Shown piece after piece: positions 6,669 through 15,361 of a DNA stretch of 55,150 nt. A model generated the notes under the pieces. That model worked only from the letters and a program-made list of their open reading frames with translations, made no database searches and was not told the DNA's origin. Source of the DNA: Flavobacteriia bacterium (GTDB lineage Bacteria > Bacteroidota > Bacteroidia > Flavobacteriales_D > Crocinitomicaceae); NCBI GenBank assembly GCA_947446925.1, contig CANFHU010000019.1, forward strand, positions 1 to 55,150, written 5' to 3'. The stretch's first letter is position 1. Each line of letters starts with the position of its first letter. The position numbers and the translations under genes were made by a program.

Positions 6669-9503
6669 ATGGAGAAATTTGTAGATAAAATCGCCGCTTT
6701 TGTAAAAGATTCATCAGTTCCTTTGGAAGATTGGATCATTATTCTTCCTTCGGAACGTGCAAAACAATATGTTCAACAAGCAATTTTTGCGGCATACCAA
6801 CAACCTGTTTTCTCACCAAGTATCTTAACTATCAATCAATGGGTAAAACAACATACAACTTCTACTATATTAAATAAAACACGCTTATTGCTAACATTAT
6901 TTGAAGTTCATACCAAACAAGGAAAAGAAGCAATTGATGCTGTTTTTGATGAATTTATGACTTGGGGTAACATTTTATTATCAGATTTTGATGAGATGGA
7001 ACGTTACTTGATTGATTCTAATTATTTATTTCGAAATTTAAAAGACATTAAAGAGATCGAAAATTGGAGTTTTGGAGAAGGGATGCAACTTTCGGAACGA
7101 CAAAAACGATTTATGGAATTTTGGGATCGTCTGCCTGGGTATTACCAAGAATTTAATGCACGATTACTTGCTAAAAACGCAACATATAGTGGGAAATCCT
7201 ACCGTGAATTATCTGAAAATATAGCTCGAGTTTTTACTAAAAATGCAAATGCTCATTTTCTTTTTTGTGGATTTAATGCCATGTCTTTAGCAGAAAAACA
7301 AATTATTAAACAACTACAACAACTAGGTCGAGGACATTTGTTAGTGGATGCAGATGCTTATTATTTTGAGGATAAACAACATGAGGCCGGTGCTTTTATT
7401 CGAAGTGTAACTAATTATTTAGGAATTAAAAACCCTTCCTTTATAAGTAAAGAAATTGGTTCCGAAGAAAAGAACATACAATTAATTTCTTGTTCGCAGT
7501 CTACAGGACAAGTAAAAGCAATAGGTTCTCTTTTAGCATCTTTTAGCAAGGAAAAAATTTCAAAATCACTCGTATTATTAGCCGATGAAAGTTTAATAGT
7601 CCCTTTAATTAATTCTATACCTTCCAATGTTGGTGAAGCAAATATTACATTAGGATTACCATTAAAAAATAGTTCGGTTAGAACATGGGTAGATCTTATG
7701 TTTAAAATTCAAGAAGGGATTTTGAAGCATCAACGGGTAGTTATTTACCATAAAGACTTATTAGCGTTTTGGAATCATCCATTTATCATTGCTTTGTTAT
7801 CGAAAGAAGAAGAGAAGCAAATTCATGATAAAGAACAAAACATGCGAAAATTTAACACCATTTTCCAACAAGTAAATAAGGTGCAAATTTCACCACGCTT
7901 GGATGAACTTCTTGCCTTACTCTATGTTCCTTGGGGAAATGATTGGGAAAATGCATTGAAAATTATTCGAAAATTTAATGAAACACTTTTCGGTTTATTG
8001 GAGGAAAAGTATTTATATGAAAAAACTTTGATACATGGTTTTGATCAGGCAATCATAGATTTTCAAAATTGTATTTCGGAAGCGTTCCCAAAAATGTCCA
8101 TCCACACATTTAAGAATTTATTTAATCAAGAATGGACAAGAGATGCCATGGCGTTTTATGGTAATCCAATTGGAGGTCTACAGATTATGGGTTTATTAGA
8201 AACGCGATTGTTAGATTTTGAAACTATTTTAGTAGTTGGTATGAATGAAGGGAAAATGCCACCTACAAATCCTATTCAAACCTTAATCCCAATGGATTTA
8301 AGGCAACATGTTGGTTTACCTTTACCGCGCGATAAACAAGGTCTGTTTGCACATCATTTTTACCGTCTACTTCATGTATGTTCTGAAATGTATATCACCT
8401 ATTCTTCCTCCATGGAAGGTGTGAATTCGAATGAGCCTAGTCGTTATTTATTGCAATTAGAATTGGAATTAACAAAGTTTTCATCGAAAATAAATTTCAC
8501 CAAAAAATTCTATACACTTGAATCAAATCAACAGATTACAAAAATTAAATCTATAGATAAAACGAGTGATTTAGTTTTAAAATTAGACCAATTATTACGT
8601 GCTGGTATTTCTGCAAGTGCGATTAAAACTTATTTTACATGTCCACTCGACTTTTACTACAAATATGTTCTACGTTTTGGAGAAGAAGAAAAGGTAGAGG
8701 AGTCCATTGAAAGTAATCAACTTGGTACTTTTGTACATGCAGTTTTGGAAGAATTATATTTACCATATTCTTTGAAAGATAAGCATGGCATCGAAAAATC
8801 GATTGTTCCACCTAAAATATTAGTAGAGGATATTGATCAAATGATTAAGGCGTATCCTTTAGAAATGCGAAAACAATTTAGTATTCATTTTAATGGGGAT
8901 GCAGAGGCTTTTTCAAAGGGTAAAAATTATTTAAGTTTTACAATGGCTTTGGAACTTACAAAACGATTTTTTGAGTTTGAACGAAAACGTGTATTAGAAT
9001 TGCACAATACAGGAATTCGAATTGTAGCATTGGAAGAAAAACTCGAAGAGCAAATTACAGTTCAGGTATTCGGTCAACCAAAAGAAATAACCTTAAAAGG
9101 AGTAATTGATCGAGTAGATGAATTAAAAGATGAAATATATATTTGGGATTATAAAACTGGAAAAGTAGACGTTAAAGATGTAGGGAAAGAATTAAAAAAA
9201 GAGGAAGATAAAATTGCATATTTGGTAGATTCTTCCAAAAATTCCAAACACTTCTTTCAATTAATGCTTTACTGTTTCTTGTATTTCAAGCGTTTTCACC
9301 GAATCCCTAAAAGTAGTGCCATTATTTCCTTAGTGAATATCAAAAACAGTCCGTTTGAATTATATACGCAATCGGTTTCTATTGCAGAAATGATCGAACT
9401 TTTCCCGGATGTATTAGGTAAAATTTTAGAAGAAATATACGACGAAAATCAAGCGTTCATGCATACAGAGCAATATGTAAATTATTGTAGTTATTGCGTG
9501 TAG
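6669..9503 (+). CDS. AddB/RecB-like PD-(D/E)XK nuclease
   Basis: This 944-residue protein looks like the Bacteroidota AddB-like partner of a UvrD-type helicase in double-strand break end processing. The N-terminal two thirds resemble an inactive helicase fold (DWIIILPSERAKQYVQ at 20-35, FCGFNAMSLAEKQII, ILVVGMNEGKMPPTNP). The C-terminal nuclease domain has the expected order: Cys658 in YFTCPLDFYYKY, the His of GTFVHAVLEELY, the Asp of GVIDRVDE, the catalytic DYKTGK, and FQLMLYC. It ends with YCSYCV, giving Cys940 and Cys943. AddB proteins usually have a further Cys here for a 4Fe-4S cluster, and it is absent. No helicase partner gene is adjacent. The ATG at 6669 gives the full family N-terminus. 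Confidence 0.85.
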   Translation: MEKFVDKIAAFVKDSSVPLEDWIIILPSERAKQYVQQAIFAAYQQPVFSPSILTINQWVKQHTTSTILNKTRLLLTLFEVHTKQGKEAIDAVFDEFMTWGNILLSDFDEMERYLIDSNYLFRNLKDIKEIENWSFGEGMQLSERQKRFMEFWDRLPGYYQEFNARLLAKNATYSGKSYRELSENIARVFTKNANAHFLFCGFNAMSLAEKQIIKQLQQLGRGHLLVDADAYYFEDKQHEAGAFIRSVTNYLGIKNPSFISKEIGSEEKNIQLISCSQSTGQVKAIGSLLASFSKEKISKSLVLLADESLIVPLINSIPSNVGEANITLGLPLKNSSVRTWVDLMFKIQEGILKHQRVVIYHKDLLAFWNHPFIIALLSKEEEKQIHDKEQNMRKFNTIFQQVNKVQISPRLDELLALLYVPWGNDWENALKIIRKFNETLFGLLEEKYLYEKTLIHGFDQAIIDFQNCISEAFPKMSIHTFKNLFNQEWTRDAMAFYGNPIGGLQIMGLLETRLLDFETILVVGMNEGKMPPTNPIQTLIPMDLRQHVGLPLPRDKQGLFAHHFYRLLHVCSEMYITYSSSMEGVNSNEPSRYLLQLELELTKFSSKINFTKKFYTLESNQQITKIKSIDKTSDLVLKLDQLLRAGISASAIKTYFTCPLDFYYKYVLRFGEEEKVEESIESNQLGTFVHAVLEELYLPYSLKDKHGIEKSIVPPKILVEDIDQMIKAYPLEMRKQFSIHFNGDAEAFSKGKNYLSFTMALELTKRFFEFERKRVLELHNTGIRIVALEEKLEEQITVQVFGQPKEITLKGVIDRVDELKDEIYIWDYKTGKVDVKDVGKELKKEEDKIAYLVDSSKNSKHFFQLMLYCFLYFKRFHRIPKSSAIISLVNIKNSPFELYTQSVSIAEMIELFPDVLGKILEEIYDENQAFMHTEQYVNYCSYCV

Positions 9504-9510
9504 ACGTATT

Positions 9511-9786
9511 TTAGAATAACTTACTTTCTTGCATATCAACCCTATACATAGGACCAATTTTAGGAAATTGGAGGTATAATTCCATGTTTTTTCCGATGGT
9601 TTTCTCGACCATGTCCAAAGCATTGTCCAAGGTAATATTTGCTTCTCGTAGGTTAAGTACAATCGAAATTTCTTTTTTTGGGAAAATGACATTGCTATAA
9701 TTATCCAGTTGATAATTTAAGATTACGTGACTTTCTGTTACTACTAATGGACGAAATACTTTACCTTTTACACAAATGGAATACAT
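9511..9786 (-). CDS. Small conserved-looking hypothetical protein
   Basis: A 91-residue frame converging on the nuclease gene with 7 bases between the two stops. The composition is that of a real soluble protein: alternating strands (KGKVFRPLVVTESHVILNYQ, KKEISIVLNLREANITL) then an amphipathic helix (LDNALDMVEKTIGKNMELYLQ). There is no signal peptide, membrane segment or motif that I recognise. A competing frame on the same strand (9426-9692) is compositionally poor. I favour this one, with no function assigned. Confidence 0.55.
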   Translation of the reverse strand: MYSICVKGKVFRPLVVTESHVILNYQLDNYSNVIFPKKEISIVLNLREANITLDNALDMVEKTIGKNMELYLQFPKIGPMYRVDMQESKLF

Positions 9787-9904
9787 TATGGATACATTTT
9801 TGTCTACTAAAATTACATAATTTATCCATATTTAGTAACAAATTGTAAAAGTGGTTTACTTTGACATGCTAGTTATTTTGCTTTTTAGTATAGATATTCA
9901 TTAA

Positions 9905-9938
9905 TTGAAGTGTTATGCACTCCTTTTTTTTATCTTTG
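9905..9938 (+). promoter_or_regulatory. Candidate aspS promoter
   Basis: TATCTTTG at 9931-9938 matches the Bacteroidota -7 consensus TAnnTTTG. A TTG at 9905-9907 lies 23 bases upstream, at the long end of the accepted spacing for the -33 element. Transcription would begin near 9945 and leave a very short leader before the ATG at 9958. It is preceded by an AT-rich 120-base gap. Confidence 0.5.
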
Positions 9939-9957
9939 TTCTTCAAATTTTATCACC

Positions 9958-11709
9958 ATGTTTAGAACAAATACGTGTGGCGAACTTCGCCTTGAAAATA
10001 TAAATCAAACCGTAACTCTTGCTGGATGGGTTCAACGTTCGCGTGACCTGGGAGGTATGACCTTTGTAGATTTGCGTGATCGTTATGGAATCACTCAATT
10101 AGCCTTCAATTTAGAGGAAAACGAAGCACTTTGTTTACAAGCAAGAAAGTTGGGACGTGAGTTTGTGATTCAAGTAGAAGGAACTGTTATCGAACGTTCT
10201 AGTAAAAATAAAAACATCCCTACAGGTGAAATTGAAATTCTAGTTACAAAATTAACGATTCTTAATGCTTCTGTTACTCCTCCATTTACCATTGAAGACG
10301 ATACAGATGGTGGGGAAGAACTTCGTGCACAATTTCGTTACTTAGATTTACGTCGTGGTCCAGTGCAAGAAAAATTGCGTTTACGTAATCGAGTAGCATT
10401 AGAAACACGTAAATATTTAGATAAAAATGATTTCTTGGATGTAGAAACTCCTTACTTAATAAAATCTACACCAGAAGGTGCGCGTGATTTCGTTGTACCA
10501 AGTCGTATGAATGCAGGGGAGTTTTATGCTTTACCACAATCTCCACAAACATTCAAACAATTATTAATGGTTTCTGGTTTTGATCGTTACTACCAAATTG
10601 TGAAATGTTTCCGTGATGAAGATTTACGTGCGGATCGTCAACCAGAATTCACTCAAATCGATTGTGAAATGGCATTTGTGGAACAAGAAGATATTCTAAA
10701 TATGTTTGAAGGTTTGGTGAAACACGTTTTCCAAGAAGTAAAAGGGGTAACTTTTGAAGGTGATTTCCCTCGCATGACCTATGCGGATGCCATGGAAAAA
10801 TATGGTTCGGACAAACCAGACATTCGTTTTGATTTAGAATTTGTTTACTTGACAGATTTAGTGCAAAATAAAGGCTTTGTTGTTTTTGATAACGCGGAAA
10901 CAGTTATTGCAATTAATGCCAAAGATTGTTCGGAATATACGCGTAAACAATTAGATGCTTTGACAGATTGGGTAAAACGTCCGCAAATTGGAGCAACTGG
11001 TCTAATCTATTTAAAATACAATGCGGATGGTTCCTTGAAATCTTCCGTAGATAAATTCTATAGTCCAGAAGAATTGGCTTTGTGGGCTGAAAGAGCAAAT
11101 ATGCAAGCAGGTGATTTGTTATTAGTATTGTGTGGTGGTTTAGACAAAACACGTAAACAAATGAATGAGTTGCGTTTACACATGGGGAATGAATTAGGTT
11201 TACGTAATCCAAATGTATTCAAACCATTATGGGTAATGGACTTCCCGTTGTTAGAATGGGATGAAGAAAACGAACGTTACCATGCAATGCATCACCCATT
11301 TACTTCTCCAAAACCAGAAGATTTCGCTTTGATTGATACGGATCCAGGAAAAGTGAGAGCAAATGCCTACGATTTAGCCATGAATGGTGTTGAACTAGGA
11401 GGTGGCTCCATTCGTATTCATGACCGTGCATTGCAAGAACGTATGTTTGAATTGTTAGGTTTTACCCCGGAAGAAGCGCAAAAACAATTTGGTTTCTTAC
11501 TAAAAGCATTTGAATATGGTGCGCCACCACACGGAGGTTTGGCATTTGGTTTAGATCGTCTAGTAGCAACCATGGGTGGTTCCGATTCGATTCGTGACTA
11601 CATCGCATTTCCTAAAAACAACAAAGGACGTGATGTAATGATTGATGCTCCATCTACATTAGATGACAAACAATTAGAAGAACTTGCAATTCAAGTAAGT
11701 ACTTTATAA
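9958..11709 (+). CDS. aspS: Aspartate--tRNA ligase
   Basis: AspRS charges tRNA-Asp with aspartate in the cytoplasm. The 583-residue product shows the class II bacterial architecture. An N-terminal OB-fold anticodon-binding domain ([20 protein letters not shown]) is followed by motif 1 ([20 protein letters not shown]) and motif 2 ([20 protein letters not shown]). Next are the bacterial-type insertion domain (about residues 280-410) and motif 3 ([19 protein letters not shown]). The frame stays open upstream to a GTG at 9910, but homology begins at [11 protein letters not shown], so the ATG at 9958 is the start; the promoter-like box at 9931-9938 agrees. All expected active-site blocks are present. 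Confidence 0.97.
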   Translation: MFRTNTCGELRLENINQTVTLAGWVQRSRDLGGMTFVDLRDRYGITQLAFNLEENEALCLQARKLGREFVIQVEGTVIERSSKNKNIPTGEIEILVTKLTILNASVTPPFTIEDDTDGGEELRAQFRYLDLRRGPVQEKLRLRNRVALETRKYLDKNDFLDVETPYLIKSTPEGARDFVVPSRMNAGEFYALPQSPQTFKQLLMVSGFDRYYQIVKCFRDEDLRADRQPEFTQIDCEMAFVEQEDILNMFEGLVKHVFQEVKGVTFEGDFPRMTYADAMEKYGSDKPDIRFDLEFVYLTDLVQNKGFVVFDNAETVIAINAKDCSEYTRKQLDALTDWVKRPQIGATGLIYLKYNADGSLKSSVDKFYSPEELALWAERANMQAGDLLLVLCGGLDKTRKQMNELRLHMGNELGLRNPNVFKPLWVMDFPLLEWDEENERYHAMHHPFTSPKPEDFALIDTDPGKVRANAYDLAMNGVELGGGSIRIHDRALQERMFELLGFTPEEAQKQFGFLLKAFEYGAPPHGGLAFGLDRLVATMGGSDSIRDYIAFPKNNKGRDVMIDAPSTLDDKQLEELAIQVSTL

Positions 11710-11720
11710 GTTATATATTT

Positions 11721-11762
11721 ATTCCTCTTGTAGTTAGTAACACGCTACAAGAGGAATTTTTC
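11721..11762. terminator. Bidirectional terminator between aspS and the CHAP gene
   Basis: A perfect 13-bp stem (11721-11733 with 11745-11757, ATTCCTCTTGTAG) encloses an 11-base loop and is followed by a T run. It sits 11 bases after the aspS stop, and the convergent gene ends at 11761, so it can serve both genes. Confidence 0.8.
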
Positions 11763-12846
11763 ATAAAATGACACGTCTATAACCAAGTACTTTTTCAGTA
11801 GAAAACGGTTTTAAACAAACGGCACCATCTTGGTTCCCTCCAAATACATAGATAAGATTTTTTTCTTTATCTGCCTTGATAAAGAAACCTACGTGACCTT
11901 GCCAACCTTTTTCTTTTCCACGCCAAAAAACAACAATGTCACCTGGTTGAGGTTCTTTTACGGCAGTTCCAACTTTCATCCAATCTTTTGCTAATAGTGA
12001 ATGGGGGTGAGAAACACCAAGTTCTTCCATACAATAATTCACAAACGCTGCACACCAATTTACTTCATCGTTTTTAATTGTAGTAAACCCTGTACGGTGA
12101 AAAAACTGCATAATTTTAGGATTGTTTCCAGAGGTATAACTACTTACCATGTTGTAACTGAGTGCTGTTTTTAGTACTTTTTTCTGTTGTACCGTTAGGG
12201 CTATACCACAATAGTTTTCCAAGGTATCGTTAAAGTTTTTCAAACTCGTTTTTTCTACAGTATAGATCGTAGTGCTTGACTTTTCGAGTGATTTTAAGTC
12301 CTTTTGTCTGTTTTTATTTAGGGTTTGTTCTGCCAGTTTTTTGGCGAATTCTGCTTGTCTTTTTTCTATTTCCGCTCTTTCTACTTCAAATTCTTTGTAA
12401 ATCGCTACTGAATCTCCATAGATTGCAATCATGGTTTGTACACGCTTTAAACTTTTACTCGGAAACTTAACAAATTCACTTTTTGTAACCTCCATAGCCT
12501 TTTCTTTCAGTGTACGTAAGGCACTAGTATCTGCGACCATCATGGTTTTTACGCGTGAGTCTTTATGTTTTATAGCGGAATTTAAATGCCCAAGTATTTT
12601 ATCGAGTATACTAACTGACTTTAGTTGCATGCCTTTGGTGTGATACAAACTCATACCTAAACAATAATGTACAAATCCATTTTTTCCCTCTTTATGAAGC
12701 GCTTTTTTCGCAAGTTGTGTACTGCGCTCGAAATGATTATGGGTGTAATTCCAACCAATTCTGAATTCTTTGCATTTAGATACAGTAGCTAATGTTTGAA
12801 AAGCAAGACTGATAAAGATGCAGGTCACTAATAGGAACTTGTTCAT
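11761..12846 (-). CDS. Secreted CHAP/TIGR02594-like cell wall hydrolase
   Basis: The 361-residue product has a signal peptide (MNKFLLVTCIFISLAFQTLA). Helical repeats that may be TPR-like follow (about 35-95), then a charged coiled-coil segment (150-190) and a C-terminal peptidase domain from about 215. That domain has EVNWCAAFVNYCMEELG with the expected nucleophile Cys265, then QPGDIVVFWRG, WQGHVGFF with His318, and FGGNQDG with Asn338, giving a Cys-His-Asn set. Such NlpC/P60-CHAP enzymes cut peptidoglycan peptides, so it probably acts in the periplasm on the cell's own wall. The neighbour across the gap, which reads in the opposite direction, looks like a lysozyme-fold protein. The assignment to TIGR02594 is from memory. 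Confidence 0.82.
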   Translation of the reverse strand: MNKFLLVTCIFISLAFQTLATVSKCKEFRIGWNYTHNHFERSTQLAKKALHKEGKNGFVHYCLGMSLYHTKGMQLKSVSILDKILGHLNSAIKHKDSRVKTMMVADTSALRTLKEKAMEVTKSEFVKFPSKSLKRVQTMIAIYGDSVAIYKEFEVERAEIEKRQAEFAKKLAEQTLNKNRQKDLKSLEKSSTTIYTVEKTSLKNFNDTLENYCGIALTVQQKKVLKTALSYNMVSSYTSGNNPKIMQFFHRTGFTTIKNDEVNWCAAFVNYCMEELGVSHPHSLLAKDWMKVGTAVKEPQPGDIVVFWRGKEKGWQGHVGFFIKADKEKNLIYVFGGNQDGAVCLKPFSTEKVLGYRRVIL

Positions 12847-12992
12847 GGCCGTGTAATTTAAGAATGAATAAATGCAATGGGAATAATGTACTAACGTAAC
12901 TTAAAATCACTTTCGTATTTTTTACGTCTTATTTTATTCAATTTAATAACTGGAGTTCGATTGTTATTAAATTAATAAAATTGATTTTAAGC

Positions 12993-13027
12993 TTCCTCCC
13001 TTGAGGGAGGATTGAGGAGGGTGACTG
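12993..13027. repeat. GC-rich hairpin repeat in AT-rich spacer
   Basis: The sequence CCTCCCTTGAGGGAGG (12995-13010) forms a 6-bp hairpin with loop TTGA and is followed by ATTGAGGAGGGTGACTG. Motifs of this type recur between genes in many Bacteroidota genomes, which I recall rather than show here. It stands out against the AT-rich 264-base spacer between divergent genes. Only one copy occurs in this window. Confidence 0.5.
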
Positions 13028-13110
13028 TAATTTTTAATAACAAGTCTTTAGCATATACGATTCTTAAATTAGCTGCGTTAGTATAAGTATCGTTCAAAAT
13101 CTTTTGTACC

Positions 13111-13818
13111 ATGAACTGTATTTTTTCCATCCTCTTATTTATTTGTTTCAGTGGTTCTATACTGGCAAAGGATTCGTATGAAGTCTATTTTAAAGATGAA
13201 CGGGAAGAAGTAGCTAAATTTTTACAAGCGAACCAACAAAAAATAGCGCAACAATCTTTAAAATACCACCATGAAAATGATTTTGTGACGGCAATTGTTT
13301 ACCCAGAGTTATTACGCTATAATTACATACAAGATTTTATCGAAACATCCGGTTTGGAATTGATCTATATGCGTTATGGTGCTAAAACAGCAGATTTTTC
13401 CATTGGTCATTTTCAAATGAAACCATCCTTTGCAGAACACATTGAAAAGTATATCGAAAATAATGCAGCTGATTTTCAACAATATAAAAAATTGATAATT
13501 GCTCAAAAAGCAAAGCCAGTATTACAGCGAAAATTGCGTTTAACTCGTTTGAAACAAATGGATTGGCAATTGACGTATTTACATGCATTTATTGCTATAT
13601 GTGATCACAAGTTTCATTTTTTGAAATTTAATTCAAATAAGGATAAACTTCGATTTTATGCTGCTTGTTATAATATTGGTTTTCATAAGAAGTACCAAAA
13701 TATTCTTCAAAATGAAGATAGCAATACCTTTCCACATGGACCAAAATACCTTGGAACGCAATTTTGTTATGCTTCCATAGCATGTTCATACTATATAAAT
13801 CCCAAGTCTATGAAATGA
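13111..13818 (+). CDS. Secreted lysozyme/transglycosylase-fold-like protein
   Basis: The 235-residue product has a signal peptide (about residues 1-19, ending in SILA). I do not recognise a named family, but the order of motifs recalls lytic transglycosylases. There is a Glu (Glu66) in AIVYPELLRY at the place of the catalytic acid. DFSIGHFQMKPSFAEHI (95-111) parallels the SxGLMQxxP loop, and FYAACYNIGF (182-191) parallels the AAYNAG block. A function in peptidoglycan cleavage is therefore an inference from motif spacing. It is 28 bases upstream of a lipoprotein gene with which it probably forms an operon, and it lies near a CHAP hydrolase gene. Confidence 0.6.
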   Translation: MNCIFSILLFICFSGSILAKDSYEVYFKDEREEVAKFLQANQQKIAQQSLKYHHENDFVTAIVYPELLRYNYIQDFIETSGLELIYMRYGAKTADFSIGHFQMKPSFAEHIEKYIENNAADFQQYKKLIIAQKAKPVLQRKLRLTRLKQMDWQLTYLHAFIAICDHKFHFLKFNSNKDKLRFYAACYNIGFHKKYQNILQNEDSNTFPHGPKYLGTQFCYASIACSYYINPKSMK

Positions 13819-13846
13819 TGTTACTTAATCTTTAACCTTCATCCCT

Positions 13847-15292
13847 ATGAAACCAATACATACAATGATTGCTAACTGCATGATAGTTAGCTCTCTATTA
13901 TTAGGTGCGTGTAATACATCCGTTAGTAAAAAAAATGCAAAAGCAAAGAATAAATTAGCTTATACTTCGCCTTTCAAATCGGTGTCTTTACCAGAAGAGA
14001 ATTTTGTAATACAACCTAATGTAAGTCAGATTATTACAACGAAAAACGGCTCAAAAATTTACATCGATTCATTCAGTTTGGTGGATAAAGATGGCGCTCC
14101 AATTACAGAGCCAGTTACTTTACATCTACAATCCATCATGGATCCTGCTGAAATGCTAACTTCTGGTATCCCAATGAAGTATTCAGATAGTGAAAATAAA
14201 GATGTTCCTTTTCAATCTGCTGGAATGTTTGAGATGCAGGCAACTACTGCGTCCGGACAAGAAGTGATGATAGATAAGCAACATCCAATTAAAATGGATT
14301 TATCTAGTTATTCTGCCGAAAATGGGTTTTCTAATTACATGCTAGATAAAAAAACAGGGCTTTGGACAAAAACGGAAGAAGAAACTATAATTCAAAACAT
14401 GGACAAAGAAATAGTACGTCGTCAAATTTCTAAATTGAAAGATAAAACGGCTTTTAATAATGAACTTTTTGTCTTTAATTTCTACGATCTTTTGGATATA
14501 TATTTGAATCAAGATTACCGAGAAATTACGAAGTACTATGAAAATTCTAAAAAAGCAATTCCAAAACGATTGTTAAAGTATGGAATTTATTCTGAAAATA
14601 TTTTGTGTTACGATGCTGTCGAACTAAATAATAGTAAAGAGTCATGTAACCGTATTATTTGGGAGCGTGTTGACAGAAAGAAATTTCCAAATTGGAAAAA
14701 AGCATCGTATGCTAAATTAGTAAAGAAAGCGGAAAATGTCTATGAACTTACCTTTTCTAACCCGGATGATAAAACGGAAACGTTTACCACCTTAATTCGA
14801 CCTAAAATGACCATCAAAAGTTTGTTTAAATTCGGACCTGAAAAATGGGATGCTAATTATGCAGAAACTTTAAAAGAAATTCAAGAGCAAGAACGTACGC
14901 TTGCAAAAATGAATGACGTAATGAGAACATTGACGATTAGTCAGTTTGGTGTGTATAACTGCGATCGTTTTTATCAAAATCCAGAGGCTTTCGAAGCAAA
15001 AGTAGAGCTATTAGTTCCAAAAGGAAAAAATGGCTTTGTACCAGAACGTTATTTCTACGTAAGCAAACGCGACAAAATCAGTATCGATTATGCCTTCACT
15101 AAAAAATTACTTCTTATGCAAGATGAATCTGCCGCTTTATACACTGTTTTAGAAGGAGATATACTTGCAAAAGTGGATGCAGAGCAATTACGTAAATGTT
15201 CGAAAGACAATCCAACTGCTCAAAAACTGACCTTTAAGCCAGTTACTAAAATCAATAATACCAATGAACTAAAAGAACTCATGGGGATTTAA
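13847..15292 (+). CDS. Predicted lipoprotein of unknown function
   Basis: The 481-residue product has a lipoprotein signal with the lipobox LLGAC (Cys22), so it should be anchored in a membrane, facing the periplasm or surface. After a Lys/Asn-rich linker comes a region (about 45-150) with NGSKIYIDSFSLVDKDGAPI and SAGMFEMQATTASGQEVMI. This recalls the beta-sandwich modules in Bacteroidota lipoproteins that begin with a G-x-x-I-x-I strand. The C-terminal half is mixed alpha/beta with no motif I can name. It ends just before a strong hairpin terminator. Confidence 0.72.
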   Translation: MKPIHTMIANCMIVSSLLLGACNTSVSKKNAKAKNKLAYTSPFKSVSLPEENFVIQPNVSQIITTKNGSKIYIDSFSLVDKDGAPITEPVTLHLQSIMDPAEMLTSGIPMKYSDSENKDVPFQSAGMFEMQATTASGQEVMIDKQHPIKMDLSSYSAENGFSNYMLDKKTGLWTKTEEETIIQNMDKEIVRRQISKLKDKTAFNNELFVFNFYDLLDIYLNQDYREITKYYENSKKAIPKRLLKYGIYSENILCYDAVELNNSKESCNRIIWERVDRKKFPNWKKASYAKLVKKAENVYELTFSNPDDKTETFTTLIRPKMTIKSLFKFGPEKWDANYAETLKEIQEQERTLAKMNDVMRTLTISQFGVYNCDRFYQNPEAFEAKVELLVPKGKNGFVPERYFYVSKRDKISIDYAFTKKLLLMQDESAALYTVLEGDILAKVDAEQLRKCSKDNPTAQKLTFKPVTKINNTNELKELMGI

Positions 15293-15300
15293 CCTAAAAA

Positions 15301-15344
15301 CAACCTAGGCTACCAAAAAATGGTAGCCTAGGTTGTTTATTTAT
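15301..15344 (+). terminator. Strong hairpin terminator after the lipoprotein gene
   Basis: A perfect 15-bp stem (15301-15315 with 15321-15335, CAACCTAGGCTACCA) closes a 5-base A loop and is followed by a T-rich run. It also lies just downstream of the convergent T9SS gene ending at 15362, so it may work for both. Confidence 0.8.
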
Positions 15345-15361
15345 TCAAATAAAATTGGCAA

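Noticed and set aside
9426..9692. Alternative minus-strand open frame near the nuclease gene end
   Set aside because: It overlaps the nuclease coding end and the better 9511-9786 frame, and its composition (Trp/Ser/Tyr/Ile-rich with no pattern) looks like a shadow.
6669..9786. Possible defence system built on the nuclease and the small converging gene
   Set aside because: The nuclease fits the housekeeping AddB-like group, the small gene is on the opposite strand, and there is no defence-type partner or mobility gene.
12431..12643. Plus-strand open frame opposite the CHAP gene
   Set aside because: It lies entirely inside the coiled-coil coding part of the CHAP gene and has no independent support.
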